Shown one piece after another: positions 13,161 to 26,994 of a DNA stretch of 64,000 bases (position 1 is its first letter; the number at the start of each line of letters is the position of its first letter). The translations under genes were made by a program, and so were the position numbers. The DNA is from Isoetes taiwanensis (Eukaryota > Streptophyta > Lycopodiopsida > Isoetales > Isoetaceae), in NCBI GenBank assembly GCA_021234155.1, contig JAJEKV010000189.1, positions 355,706-419,705 on the forward strand. Direction: 5' to 3'. The notes under the pieces are model-generated. The model did not search any database. It was not told the DNA's origin and saw nothing but the letters and a program-made list of their open reading frames with translations.

Positions 13161-16100
13161 TCCGATTTAGGGCGACAAACAAAACAGACAAACAGTAAAA
13201 TTTTATTATAAAGGATTAGTCAACATGATGGTCCCTTCATTATGGTATTGACTATGGACGTTGACTTATAAGGGATTGCAAGTAAAATTCAACTGCCAAA
13301 ACTAAAAGTAGCAAACGCGTGTTTTGGAGTATTATTATATAATTGCAGTGCAAGAACATTGTGACTGTGCCATGCAATTGCCAAAATTATAAATGGTAAA
13401 TGCAGTTCAGAAAATATCAACGGAATATACTTGCCCATCCATGTGATGTGCACACAAAGGAATAGAATAGAATAGAATACTAGAATATTTTTTTTTAACG
13501 TCCACGGAGACCAATAGGTCATGGGACCCATACAATGGGCTAGTACAATCATTACTACTAGGATTAAAAAACCCCTGCCTACAATTAGGGACCATGCCCA
13601 TCCTTAATAGAGGAACCACCAAACAAAACTAATCATGCACACAGAAATGACATGATGTTCTGGGATCAGAAGATGCACCATGGGAATCAAATACATAGTT
13701 GTCGAAATCATGGACTGTACCCTATTTTATCTTCAATTTAGAAAAGTCACTTGCAAAATGAATATAAGCAATCATGTAATCAGACATATGTGAGTACTGA
13801 GATACCAAATAGCATCTTGCCACTCATATTTGATTCGGGCATGAAAACCATGTCAATTTAATCTCAATCTGGTGAAATTTTCATGCTTTGAATAGCTATA
13901 GAAGTGAGACTCAATTTCTCAAATCACATTAAGATTTATATAGAGAGCTAAGGTTATACACAACGAGGTGCACCCTGAGCTATCACAGTCGTCAAATTCG
14001 TCGATCTTATGTCCCAGATCATATGTTGGGGCCTCTGGGCACCTCTCGTTTCGCTTATAGTCATTTATGATTGGAGGCACCTATGATTTTGAAATATGAA
14101 ATACGATTTCGCCTAAGGTCTTGACGGAATATCGAAACTTTATACGACTTTGCCTAAGATTTTAGAATATTCATACGGGAGCTCGAACCTCTACCAAAAT
14201 AATTAAATGTCCTAACTAAAACTACTTTAACCAATATACTTAGTGAGCTAATGCGATTAATTTTTTTATCTTGTTGTTCGATTGTTTTAGGGAGATATGG
14301 TCTATGGTTTCAGGATTGTTATTTTTACATCCATATCAAATCCCCTTAGAACCCCCTGTTATTTTGCTACATATTGAAGAGATTACAACTGGCATCAGTC
14401 TGCTCAGGGAGCAGGTACAACAAGTGATTTTGCCATATATTTAATTTCGTTTCTGTTTGTCACATCTCTTATCAAGCATGGAATGTACTACTGCATTTCT
14501 GTCATCCCATGACCAGTTAGATAATGGAAGAGTATCGGCAATGTCAAATGATTGACTAAGTTGTAGTATATTGCCAGCTTGAGAAATTCAAGCTCTAGTT
14601 CCTCCCTTATAGCAACATGCAACTAATGTTTTTCAAGTCAGTTCCATCATGCAAAAGGCAACATGCACAAATTATCTAAAGAAATATCTATTAACCTCTT
14701 CGGAAGACTGCTTGGGTCCATAAGACGAATAAAACAGTTGTAGTCCATGAAGCAGTGTAGGAAAAATAATTTAAATACAAAATGCAAACAAAACAGGATG
14801 GCTTTATATGGAGGAACATGTGAATCTGCCTACCAACATTTCAGCCAGACGAAGTTCTTGCCTTCCCCAAACCACATGTTTTGCACTATTGATACTTGGG
14901 GCGTTAAACTCCATCGCTTAGTACTAATTGAGAATGGCAGAATCTTCTCTTCACCACGTCAAGCTGTTAGGTCCAAGGAAGGCGATCTCTAAATATTGAC
15001 GAGCTATGAGCTATGTACAATTTGCAGCTAATACATGCAATGCTTGGTACCTGGAGGTTTTAATAGATATGTCCTAGTTTCTTGTAGATAGAAAAATGCT
15101 AGAGTAGACTTGGCGTGCACTTCCAACTCATTCAAAGTAGTTAGTTTAAAGCTCTCGTTCTTACCCGATGTTTCTGTGCACTTGTTTATCATAATGGAGT
15201 TGAGACCAGAATTGATAGATGATTCGCTATGTCTGTGGCACAAAATGATCCCAACAAAATGTATAGTTAATGGAAAGAAGCAATTGGAAAAAACTTTTAC
15301 CTCCATATATATATTGATTGCTTAACCCCACTCAAGAGATATGTTTATAGCAGCCACAAAACATACCAGAGAAATGAAATTCTTCTTTCAAATTCCAGCA
15401 TTTTGTGCCATACCTTGAACATTGTACAGTTTAATCTGCAACCAATTATGGCAATGCTAAACCATGAGTTAGCACTCCAGATCTTAGGTCCTCGAAAAAA
15501 ACTGTAGAGCTGCCAAAGTTGAAAAGTGTCATGGTGTATGGTCTACTGCTATTAGCTACCAAGGAAACACTAAAAAACGTAATAGAAAGCACTTGGAAAT
15601 CAACAACAGGTCTAGTAAAAACTCAGTAGTTGAAGATGGGTGAATCGTACAACAAACATCTTTTACGGAAATATTTTACTGATTTAATGAGCATGCAGAT
15701 ATAGTATATCTGTGAACCCATAATAAAATTTGTCTTTACATGAGAATATGAGCCTACATCATATTTTTACAGCATATTGAATCTAAAGCACGACGTCATC
15801 CCAAAACATGCAAGAAAAAAAAAATCGAGAAGATAGAGCCCATAGCTAGAGAATCTGCTCCCATGAAATCAGCAAAGATCTACTGATGTCTGCCTTAAGT
15901 GCAAATGAGAGTAATGAAAAAATTATAAAACAAAGATGAAATAAGAAAATTAGAATTGCAGGAAGAAAGAAAAGTCTATGCAAACTTAGAAGACGAATCA
16001 AAGAAAAACTTATCAATACAGAAGTCAAACTCATTCTGTCCTAAACCGTAGGGTTACCTGTTGGTCGGCATCTCAGCATCTGCCATAGTCGGTTCCTGTC

Positions 16101-17130
16101 CTTCAAACTGCTAGACAATCAATAAAACTCAGTCAAATATTTAGATCAGTGATGCCTACGGTAGTTACCTCTATGCATTATATGGCTAAGACCTGCTCTG
16201 GTAGTCATAACCTCATAGTTCATCTGGTCGAAATGCAACAAGAAAACTTCAAAGTTAGCCAGAACTACCGTCTAAGATACCAAAAATGCACACTCTTGAG
16301 ACGTGGTGCCTGTAAATAGAAAATAGGACCTCCAGTACCTGCCAATACATGCCAAAAAAATTGAGGATTAGAATGGGACTCTATACATCGAAAGCAACAT
16401 ATAAATCTGACCTATCCAAATTGACATAGTTAGTTCATGCATATTTGCAAAATAGAAGGAACTGATATGCGAAATGGGGCAGAGAAAAGGTCGAAAAAAC
16501 CAGTGGAACGACCAACATTTCAATAGAAACTCTCACAAGCTGACACATCAAATTACCAATTGCAGCCTGAGATGTCGTTTTGAAGGAGGGTGAAGCTAAT
16601 ATGAAGAAGAGCACCAAAAGGGTGGAATCCGATAGCATCGAAAGGAAGACTCGAATGCAGAGGAAAAGGGATGTATGGTTCAAAAAAAATGTACCGCAGG
16701 GGGAGAAGGAACGCCGCAGGCGGCGTTACATACGGCATTCCAGGCACATTTCCCAACCCCTTGCCTTTTTTAAAAAGAAGATATGAATTGTAACGGATTG
16801 TATATGCCAGTGATGACTTTTATCATCCTCCAAACACATCTAAATTATAAAAACAATAAATTTATAGTGGCCAAGGCGCCAAAGCCTAGAGTCGCACTAG
16901 GTATAGTGTTGTCCCATGACCCTTGGTGATCTCCATGGGTGTTAAGATATGATTTATCTATCGATCTTTACCAAACATTGTGTTCCGTACATTGTGTTAA
17001 GTCAAAATCAATCGAAACAATGTAAGTTCTAAGAAGAGATTTAGTAACAACATATTTTAGCACTTGGGCTTAGATTCATGAAGAAATAATAATTATCATG
17101 TTAAGCTCACACCTCAAATATCATTATATA
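13161..17130. other. Spacer without a supported gene
   Basis: AT-rich sequence. Short open frames here are short, unconserved and not recognisable. A T9 run at 13,488-13,497 next to TAGAA-type repeats (13,466-13,486) could be the A-tail of a short LINE fragment on the minus strand extending to about 13,620, but no coding part is visible. Two exon-like stretches on the minus strand (about 16,222-16,168 and 16,112-16,052, both with plausible splice borders) have incompatible phases and no recognised product. Confidence 0.45.
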
Positions 17131-17480
17131 TATAAACACACTTTGATGTGTGGGACACATCGGGTGCTCCTTTTCATCTGGGCCGTTGAATTTCAGGGGT
17201 TAAATCTCGGCCACATATTTAGATGTGTGCATATGCATGGGCATGCATGGGGGCATGCACCATATCTCAGCACCGTAGGATCAAAGGGAGAGATTGATCT
17301 TGGCCGTGGAAATTGGGTAGGAAGTTGCTAAGAAGATGCAAACTTGGGCAATTAGTGCCTCTGATGAGGTGGCAGTTGTAATTAATTTGCTGCATTTTGC
17401 ATAATTAATAAGACGTCATTTTTTATAGACGACGTGGCAGAAATCAATTGCGGGGCCACAATTCACCTATCTGATTTGGC
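17131..17480. repeat. Dispersed repeat with GGCCGTTG-type motifs
   Basis: Starts with a 22-nt string around AAACACACTTTGATGTGTGG that recurs at about 21,206. It contains palindromic GCATGC clusters (17,225-17,260) and motifs of the type common in plant MITEs. A similar arrangement, reversed, is seen at 28,580-28,800. No TIR pair was established. Confidence 0.35.
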
Positions 17481-17858
17481 CCTTCTCTCTCCGGCAACAG
17501 CTAGCCAAGCTTCTGGGAGTGAGGACTTCGAGAAACAAAATTTCTAGAAAAGCTCTGTTCCGTTCCCAACGTGCCTTTTTTCCATAGCCTGGAGTCCGCG
17601 GCCCAGGCATCGCAGCATTTCATTTCCCAGGACACAGTCACCCGAGGAAGAGCTGCCGCTCCCTCCATCGCCAATTTGCAGAAGAGAAAGCTGCAACAAA
17701 AACGGATTTGGAGGTGAGGCATAGATTCGAAGGTAGATTTCTTAAACCCATTGCCTCAATGTTCAGAAACCGTTTACCCAGTTCATTTTCTCTGTGATTT
17801 GAAGAATCCACTATTCAGTCAGATCATTTAAACTGTATTTTTCTTTGCCCGTGTGCAG

Positions 17859-18664
<806 letters not shown>

Positions 18665-19370
18665 GTATATGGTCTTTCTTTCCATATAAATTGCTTTTGT
18701 AGTTCGGTTATGCATCCTCTCTTTCCCTTAGTCTCTGTTCAAGCTTCCCTTTACTTAATCTTGGTGTGTAGTTATTGCTCTGTAGTTAGAATACAGGATT
18801 CGTGTTATTTGTTCTGGCTGTGACTTAAGTTTTACAAATGATACAGATTATTATGGGGTTTAATTCTATAGATAATATGACTATTTGGTTCTATTGTGTT
18901 GTTCTTAATTGTATGGGTATCTAATTAGCATGAAGGGATGTTGTACATTGCCTAGTTTCCAAGGTTCAAAACTATGTTACTAGCTGATTCTTCAGTAAAA
19001 GCTTCAACATGCCATATACTTCCACTAGAACGTTGTTATGCTTTTCCAGAATTTTGAGTACACATTGTCAAAGGTCATTCCGTATTAGTCTGCACAGGAT
19101 ATAAGCATTGCCATAAAATTGTCATTTCGTACAAATTCTCAGCCAGGCATGCTGATTTTAGCAGATGGAGACACATGTTTAAGCCATAAACAGTGTTCTG
19201 GCTCCCTTCCGTGTTTAACTGTAAAGAGAGTGCAATTGTTATTTGTGCAAAAGCAAGAGGTAATGTTTGATCTTATTCTTTATGATATGCAACTTTTTTA
19301 TGCATAATCTAGAGATAAGAATATAAAAGGTTTAGATCATGTGTTGTCACTTTTATAAAATTAGAGAGAA
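18665..19370. other. Spacer, nothing recognised
   Basis: Follows the last GH9 exon. I found no GH9 C-terminal exon here. Short open frames, for example 19,119-19,307, look accidental. Confidence 0.4.
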
Positions 19371-20080
19371 TTACAATATTGAAAAATGCAAAAGTAAGGT
19401 ATATGATCTTGTGGCATATGCGCATACATGCAATATTATAGATAAAATTTGTTGATGGAGTGTATTCACTTGGTGTTGATGAGGTTGAACAGGGAGCTCT
19501 AGATTCCACCACTGATTTAAAGTGCGGGCATTACTGAAGCCCTCATTGGGACCGAGATGATCACACACATGCACGATGGCATGGGGGATTAAGTGGTGAG
19601 GTATGGAACCATTAAACAGACCTCTAATAGTCTTATGGGGCATATGGCGGCTTCCCAATTTATTATGCAGATAAAAATGGTTCATTAAGTAATCAGCATA
19701 ACCCGAAGAAATAGGATCCCGAGAATGCACATATAAATTTGGGTACCAAGCCCCTAGCATATGAAACTCAGTTTTGGACTTGAGCTTGGATTCATCCGAT
19801 TTTAAGCATTGACAAGTCTGGCCTTAACAGTGCTGTAAACAAGGCTGAGTCTGTTATAAGAATGGGGCGACAAAAAGGACTAAAAAGGGGCGCCAGAGGA
19901 TGAAAGAGGAGGATTAAATAGTGGGTTTCTGTATATTTAATCTTTGTGCCCATCAATCTGGCAGAAACAAGTCCTAGAGCAGCACACAAGGAATGCCCAA
20001 TAATGATAATGCTTTGAATCCCATAGAATTTTGCAATTTTTTGCAGCACTTGAGCGAACTAGGTCATATGCATAAATAAA
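19371..20080 (-). pseudogene. At4g10955-like alpha/beta-hydrolase (class-3 lipase-like) fragment
   Basis: The upstream frame (20,049-19,792) holds the nucleophile-elbow motif IIIIGHSLCAALGLVSARLM (GHSL) and a LFHPLAPLFSPF segment like the family's FNPP region. After one frameshift near 19,797, the frame 19,760-19,371 gives LGAWYPNLYVHSRDPISSGY, then MPHKTIRGLFNGSIPHHLIP and ARTLNQWW. The family has corresponding AWIPxLYVNPxDPIC, RGLLLGA-PLHLLP and HxWW motifs (from memory). Such proteins are predicted esterases/lipases. Only the C-terminal two thirds is present, so I call it a pseudogene; a single frameshift could also be a read error. The real stop may lie soon after the WW motif. Confidence 0.8.
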
Positions 20081-20159
20081 AATTGTCATTTGTAAATATA
20101 GTAGATGGATATTCGTAATGTAATGATTTTCATCTTTGAAGCTAAGGATTATATTGGCT

Positions 20160-20449
20160 CCTTGATGCTCTTCAGTTGCCTGTATCGTGCAGTGGTGAGC
20201 TTCAGATGGCTACGATCTCAGATCTTAGAGTGACCTCTGCTTTCTTTCCAGCTGAAAAGAATGATACACTATCCTTGGATTTATAGTCTTGGACTAATGA
20301 GCTCCCATTGAGTATCTGGTAGACCATTGTACTTAAATATTTTCTATGTGGCCTATTGTGGAGCCTGCTCCAATAAGGTCGTGTACCATGTTTTTACTAT
20401 CAATAGAAAATGAAAAAAAGCTTGCCTACAAAAAAAAAAAAAAAAAAAT
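20160..20449 (+). mobile_element. Probable retroposed sequence ending in an A-tail
   Basis: A run of 19 A at 20,431-20,449 ends a non-coding stretch, as expected for the 3' end of a plus-strand LINE or retroposed transcript. The 5' limit is a guess and no target-site duplication was found. Confidence 0.35.
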
Positions 20450-20949
20450 ATTTTAAGTAATGATGGATACAACTCAAAGGCATGTTGCCCAAGAAGAACT
20501 AATTTAACAACAATGGGGCCAACTAGTTTATAAGATTAAGTAGAACAATAAGTGGAAAAAAAATCGATCAAGAAAGTAGAGTCAATTGCAATCTAATGCT
20601 AGCAAAAGTTTGTTGGTTGTTGAAGTGGTTCAAAGCTAAGAGTTCTAAACGTTTGGTTTAGAACATTTGGCACTTGAAAAAAAAAAAAAAGAACTATCTT
20701 GGGCAATAAGATCTTCAATGTCTTTGAATCGATTAAAAGCTCTAAAGAATTGCACAAGTAATAAAGGCCATGTAGTCATTCAAGGACTTTCTCGAAATCC
20801 CATTGGTGCGATCTGAATGTAATCAACATTTCCATGATTTTGTGAATGACTCAAAAAGTTCCATTATGAACTGCTCAACAAATGCGTGCTTCTATAGATT
20901 TCTATAGATTAGGCTAGAATTTTTGCACCATCGTACGTTCACTTTTTTT

Positions 20950-20971
20950 CTTCTTCTTCTTCTTCTTCTTC
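20950..20971. repeat. TTC microsatellite
   Basis: About seven TTC units. Simple-sequence repeat with no coding context. Confidence 0.85.
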
Positions 20972-21337
20972 ATCAATAGTTCACATGCTTTGAAAAAATT
21001 AATTAGTACTTAAGAATCTTATTATTTCTACCCGCTATTTTTATCGGCACAATTTAGATCTTCATGGAATTTTAACAAAAGGGGCTAAAGATATTTATAT
21101 CATTAAGCGCTGCATAAGGATGACACGCATAAATCATTTATAGTGCGTGCTTTTCATATAGTCAACTTCATGGATACCTATATAACAATATACTTGTGTA
21201 GAGATAAACACACTTTGATGTGTGGTGCACATAAATCCCGGTCGACTCAATTTGCAGTCATTTCGGATCTTGAAAGTGAGATCTTGACCATAGAATCTAA
21301 AGGAATGTAGGAGAATATACCACACTTGAATCTTGGG

Positions 21338-21728
21338 GAATCTAGAGGAATCTTGGGATAAACTCTCATAATCTGGAAGAATCTTAATGGAATCCTAGAG
21401 AATCTTAAGGATTTTTTCATATAATTTAAGGGAATCTAGGAGAATATACATAGAATCTTCGAAAACATATGCGAACCTTGGGATAATCTTTGAAATTCTA
21501 GGTGAAATGTGTAGGCCCTAAATAATAATAAAAAGGAATCTAGAGGAAACTTGGGATAAACTCTCATAATTTGGAAGAATCTTAATGGAATCTAGAGAAT
21601 CTTAAGGATTTTTCAGATTATCTAAGGGAATCTAGGAGAATATACATAGAATCTTCGAAAACATATGCGAACCTTGGGATAATCTTTGGAATTCTAGGGG
21701 AAATGTGTAGGCCCTAAATAATAATAAA
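21338..21728. repeat. Direct tandem duplication, about 196-bp unit
   Basis: Copy 1 (about 21,338-21,533) and copy 2 (about 21,535-21,728) are nearly identical, each ending in the same GTGTAGGCCCTAAATAATAA. Both are built from shorter GAATCT-rich pieces. Confidence 0.85.
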
Positions 21729-21839
21729 CTTGTATATATATACAAGAAAATTAATGCGTCCTACGGTGCGTGTTCCAATTTTAGCATGTTCTTATGATGC
21801 AAGACCCTGTCGTGCTTTAGGTAACCAACGATTCTACTG

Positions 21840-22620
21840 AGATTCTCTTGTGATTCCTCTATATTCTTCAACATTCTATGTACTATATTTAGCATTCATG
21901 AAGATTCCCCTAGATTCTCTTAGAATTTTCAATTTTGATTGAGGTGCTTACCCATGAGCATTTAGAACCTTCCAAAATAATCTATTTTGGATCTGTGCAA
22001 TATTTCTAAAACACTTTCTATTTTTAGACTGAGGCGCTTGCCCTGAGCATCTGGAACATTTTTTTTTCAAGATTTATATTGTACACCTTTATTATGAAAC
22101 ATTTTAGAACATTCTATTGTGGCTCTTTGCAAAACCTTAAAAAAACTCTAAGATTTCATAAGATTTTCTTAGATTCCCTTAGATATTACGAAGATTCTCT
22201 TAGATTCAACTAGATTTTAAGAGATTCCCTTAGACTTGTAAATATTTTCCTAGATTCCCTTACAATTCATGAAATTTCCTTATATTCCCTTTAATTCTCC
22301 TGGATTCCCTTACATTCTAGAAATTTCTAGAACATTCTAGAACTTTTTGGAACATTCTGAAACTTTCAAAACATCCTAGAACTATTTCCCTCTTCCCTCA
22401 CATTCCCGAAGATTTCCCTACATTCTAGAACTTATTAGAACAATTTGGGACTTTCTGGAAGGATTCTCTTAGATTCCCCCTAGATTCTCTTATATTCCAA
22501 AACATTCTAGAATATTCTAGAACTTTCTAGAACATTCTAGAAGATTTTAGAACTTTCTAGAGCCTCTAGAACATTCTAGAACTTTCTTGAACTATCTAGA
22601 ATGTTATATTCTATTTTATC
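21840..22620. repeat. Degenerate AT-rich repeat field (GATTCCCTTAGA and TTCTAGAA motifs)
   Basis: Many variants of GATTCYCTTAGATT (21,840-22,300 and 22,455-22,490) pass into dense ATTCTAGAAC/TTTCTAGAAC repeats (22,310-22,600). The TTCTAGAA core is palindromic and the spacing is irregular. No coding capacity. Confidence 0.75.
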
Positions 22621-22676
22621 TTAATTAGAATATTACCCTTAAGTATATTTGAAACATAAATCATTCATGGAATTAA

Positions 22677-22745
22677 TGGTTGGTCTAGTGGTTAGAGTGG
22701 GGGGTTTGGGGGGTTGAGGTCCAGGGTTCGAATCCCCCCAATAAC
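22677..22745 (+). mobile_element. tRNA-derived SINE-like head
   Basis: An A-box-like TGGTCTAGTGGTTAGAG and a B-box-like GGGTTCGAATCCC are spaced as in a tRNA gene. The acceptor and T stems do not pair well, so this is more likely a tRNA-derived SINE remnant than a working tRNA. Confidence 0.5.
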
Positions 22746-22784
22746 ATAAAAAATTTTAAAAGCCTTTCCTTAAGGGACGAGCAT

Positions 22785-23290
22785 TCAACATGAGCCTTAG
22801 GATCTTAGACTCGATCAACGATCAAGATCTCACCATATAAAAGCAATATGAGCCGTAGGATCTGTCGCATATAATTCCCAAAGCTATGTGGACCGTAAGA
22901 TATGTGCCAAGCCACCTGAGCCATAGGATCTCGGATCGACGGTCAGGATCAAATCAACATGGACCGTACGATCGTTACATATAGTCTATATAAGAACCCC
23001 CAAGCCATCTGGGCCATAGGATACGTCCCAAAGCCACGTGAGCCGTAGGATCTCGGATCAACAGCCGGATTCAATGGGACAAACATAAGAACATATATAG
23101 CCTATATATAAATGTCAGATCAAATCAAAGGCTATATAAATTTATATAGAATCAAATCAACCTTTGGGCCAGTAGGATGGATCTATATAGAATATATATA
23201 TGAACTCCCATCCCATCTGGACCATAGGATACTTCCCAAAGCCACGAGAGCCGTCGGATCTCGGATCAACGGTCGGATAAGCGCGACAAA
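22785..23290. repeat. Tandem-like repeats of GAGCCGTAGGATCT motif
   Basis: Variants of GAGCCGTAGGATCTCGGAT and GGACCATAGGATAC alternate at about 22,790, 22,850, 22,920, 23,010, 23,040, 23,220 and 23,250, often followed by an ATCAACGGTC-like string. Non-coding. Confidence 0.65.
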
Positions 23291-23399
23291 CATAAGAACA
23301 TATATATGATGATTGATATATACAAGTCTTTGTACTATGTAGGGCCTGTACGAAGTTGAATGAACATGTTTTAAAGATTGTAGATAATCCATTGTATGA

Positions 23400-24020
23400 G
23401 CCAATGTCACTAAGATTCGTGAGAGTACGCGTGAGATTCCATCAGATTTTGAAAACTATGTTTTTTAATTTCACTAGATTTTATAAAGATTCGTAAATCT
23501 TTTGATATTCCATTGATATTTCATAAAGATGAACATGGTTTTGATAGACTTTCTATACACAACGTCTTTGCGAATTGCGAAGGATCCATCTAGATTCCCT
23601 TATCATCATATTCCCTACATTCTTTAAGATTCCAATAGAATCTTCAAGGTTCTCTAGATTCCTTCAAGATTCTTTGAGATTTCATTAAGGCTTCCAAGGT
23701 TCTTTGTATATTCCCTTAGATTCCTTATAACTTACAAAGATTCTCCTAGATTCTCTGTGATTCTCATAGATTCTTCAAGATTCCTTCCAGATTTCTTGAG
23801 CTTCTAGCAATCCTCTATCGAATTCCATCAGATTCCCCTACATTCCCTTCTATTATATTCTAGAAGGTTCCCCTAGATTCCTCAATATTTTATGAAGATA
23901 TTTGATTCTCCAATATTTCCTTAAGATGCCCCTAGATCCCTTTAAGACACTTCTGGATTCTCTAAGATTCTACACAAGCTTCCATAGATTTCTTAATATT
24001 TCGAGCCTCTCCTATGAAAT
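23400..24020. repeat. Second field of degenerate GATTCC/AGATTC repeats
   Basis: Same style as 21,840-22,300: strings such as TAGATTCCCTTA and AAGATTCTCCTAGATTC. Probably the same expanded low-complexity family, interrupted by 22,620-23,400. Confidence 0.65.
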
Positions 24021-25680
24021 TTACAAATAGAATTTCTTTCTTTTCTGGCCCATAATGGCAATCAGTACACTCTTTATATTTGGTTCTTAAATTGCCACTA
24101 CATCATGACTGTTAGATCGTAGCTTCCGGATCTCTAGATATTTTACATGTCTGGTGTTGTTAACCCGAGGTGTGAAGCCGAGGCACGTGTTTTCAAATTC
24201 TCTTAAGATACACTCAACGTTTGAGATTTTGTTAGGGCAACCAAACGTCTGTCGTGATTCTCTTTAGTAGTGTTCCATAAGATTATATGCAACTGTTGAG
24301 AATTCACTCTGGTTTCCAGCCTTTTACACAGCTAACTCGTAGATTACCATGTTAACTCATAGATTCGCCTAACTCAAACTCGACATTCATCTACATAACT
24401 TGAAAAGAAAACAGATATAAGAAGTTTTCATGTAGAATTGCCTACAAAAAGCATGTATACTCATGCTTGCAATGTACTTAAAGTTGAAAATAATAGAAAG
24501 AGTTAGGCTAAAGGGAATCAACCTCGAAGTCCAAGTTCAATCCCTAGAGATTTTCATAGATTTGCATCTAGGTAAGTCGGATTCAATGTTTCTTTGGTAG
24601 GCACCATAAGCGTACTTATTAAGCATAAGCGTGAGTTTATATGTGTATCCCAACATCTAATAGCTTACTACATCTAATATCTTGAAACATGTATTCTTAT
24701 GTATTCTTGTGGAAGAATGCTTTATTTTCTGCAGATGAGCTTGTATATAAGTGACACGTAAGCTAACTAATAGTTAAAAGGTTTTTCATTGCAATATCAA
24801 TTTCATTTAATCCTGTCTGTCTTGCATCTAGCCTCTATATTTTTGCTTATTTTGATACTTTGATGAAGTCTATCCACTAAACATTTTGTTTGCTCGTACA
24901 TAATTCTTTTTCTACATCCGGATGCTTCATCATGTCAAGCATCTTACCATTATAAGGGACAAAACAATGCTGACAATGTACCCAGAAATGACACAATTCT
25001 AATAGGTCATTCTAGATGTGCAAAACCAACCCAGTAGAGGATGGTGCAGGTCATTCTAGACACTTGCAAGACTAGAAAAAAGAGCAAACCACACTAACAA
25101 ATGGTAACGCCATTTGATAGGATGACAAATGCAAAAAAGAAAAGGATGAAGCACAAACAAACCAATTTGTAAATTTGGATAAAGCACACCCTTCCCGATT
25201 GTTCACCGCTTGAGTTCAACCAATTGCCCTTGGGCAAGCACAACATACAATCGAACTACTAACATAGAGATTGTTGCAAAACAAAACTTGAAAGTCCTGC
25301 AATCTAAAACCCTATGCATGATTAGGGTGCGACAAAGTTGTTCTTGAATTTATCCCAAGAATATTCTCCAGTCCTAAGGTGCGCTAAGAAAAGCAACAGT
25401 GCCTATGGATACTAGCTATAGAAAAATATATTATTTAAGGCCAAAGCTCTTGGCATCTATGCATTTAGGATAAGTACACTGTCAAGCCAAACACCCGATT
25501 CGGACTCTTGCAAATGTGGAATTATGTTTGCCATCAACAGTGCCCAACATGAGCGATTACAAAAGGGTTGTTTTCCCTAGATCATTAGACAAATGGATTA
25601 CCATCACCACACCGACACCCCTTGAATCCGTTATTAATTTGGAGTTCCATTACCTCTAAACTTTGTTTGCGGTTCACGGT
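24021..25680. other. Spacer, nothing recognised
   Basis: AT-rich, stop-rich in all frames. No repeat, RNA or gene that I can support. Confidence 0.4.
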
Positions 25681-26345
25681 AATTCCAACTTAAACTTTTA
25701 AACCCGGGGCCAGACTTGGATTGTGGTAATGGTGAAGACAAACACAATAGCACGAGATGCTCCTGCATTCCAACCTAACCTATAGGCATCACTTTCACAA
25801 TAATTTAACGATTAAATTATATCGCAATTGATCGCGGCATAAAATTTTGCATTACCGATGATTGCATTGGTTGCGGGGCAACTTCACGATGGTCGCAAAT
25901 AGGAATTCTCATCCAACATTATAAAAGCGCAATTCTACTACTAAGTTCAAGATTTTAAGGAATTCTCAGTCAAACATTCAAGTGCGCAATTCTAAAATGT
26001 AGCACAATCCTAAAATGTAGCGCAATTCCAACTTAAACTTTTAAACCCCAGGACCAACTTTGGATTGTGGTAATGGTGAAGACAAACACAATAGCCCCGA
26101 GATGCTCCTGCATTCCAACCTAACCTATAGGCATCACTTTCACAATAATTTAACGATTGCAATGTATGCGCAATTGATGCGCGGCATAAAATTTGCATTA
26201 CCGGAGCAGATTGGTTGCCGGGGCAACTTCCACAGTTGGTCCGCAAATAGGAATTCTCAGTCCAACATTATAAAGCGCAATTCTACTACTAAGTTCAAGA
26301 TTTTAAGGAATTCTCGGTCAAACATTCAAGTGCAATTCTAAAATG
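25681..26345. repeat. Direct tandem duplication, about 345-bp unit
   Basis: Copy 1 at about 25,681-26,026 and copy 2 at about 26,027-26,345, both opening with AATTCCAACTTAAACTTTTA. Most differences are small indels at CG and CAG/CCGG sites, matching the pattern noted in the arrays. Confidence 0.85.
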
Positions 26346-26559
26346 TAGCACATAATCATATGTACCTATTCTCACGCGCCCGTTTTTACATTAAGACTTC
26401 ATAGCAATGTCTTGCCGTATTCATTATAAAACTGTGTTCATAGTTACAATGCTCTAATCTGAGAAAAAAGCAAATGCATGAATAACAAAACGTGTAATCT
26501 TGTTTAAAGTTCTCAACATGGACAAAAGCGCACCAAATGTATCGGTTTTAAGAATGCTT

Positions 26560-26830
26560 GCTGGACCAAATACCACGACAAAACCCTAGGCAAAGCTGTG
26601 GCTCTCTATTGGACGAATTAAAAAGCTTGAGAGAAAGAACCGCATGCTATACCTTGCTAGCAAGAAGAGAAATGTTATTCTGTTGGCCTCCAAAACTATT
26701 GATAAGCCAGCTTTGCACCACAAGTATGGTGGGAAACATCATACCGCTTATTAAAGCAATCAGTGTACCAAGGAACATTTGTAACATATCATACCTGTCA
26801 GCGTACTCAAACAACCTCTAGTATGGCAGA
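26560..26830 (-). pseudogene. Possible further exon of the ABCG fragment (weak)
   Basis: An open stretch MLQMFLGTLIALISGMMFPT (minus, about 26,795-26,650) is hydrophobic and lies downstream of the clear PDR pieces, where another transmembrane exon would be expected. The similarity itself is weak. Confidence 0.25.
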
Positions 26831-26994
26831 GAATCTGATTGCTTGATCCGCGGATTCAAACATCTGGGTTATTTACATTCAATATCTTAAGCTTGCTCTC
26901 TTGATTTCCTCGAAAATGAATTTGTTTTTGGTTGCAAAATCTAAGCTCTCTTCTTTGTCATATAAAATGGGAACGACTTTCAAATCAGAACTTG

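Noticed and set aside
15846-16786. Possible small membrane protein genes and exons
   Set aside because: Hydrophobic frames arise from T-rich minus-strand sequence. Exon-like pieces have incompatible phases and no known motif.
22677-22745. Functional tRNA gene
   Set aside because: The A and B boxes are good, but acceptor and T-stem pairing fails and no credible anticodon stem was found.
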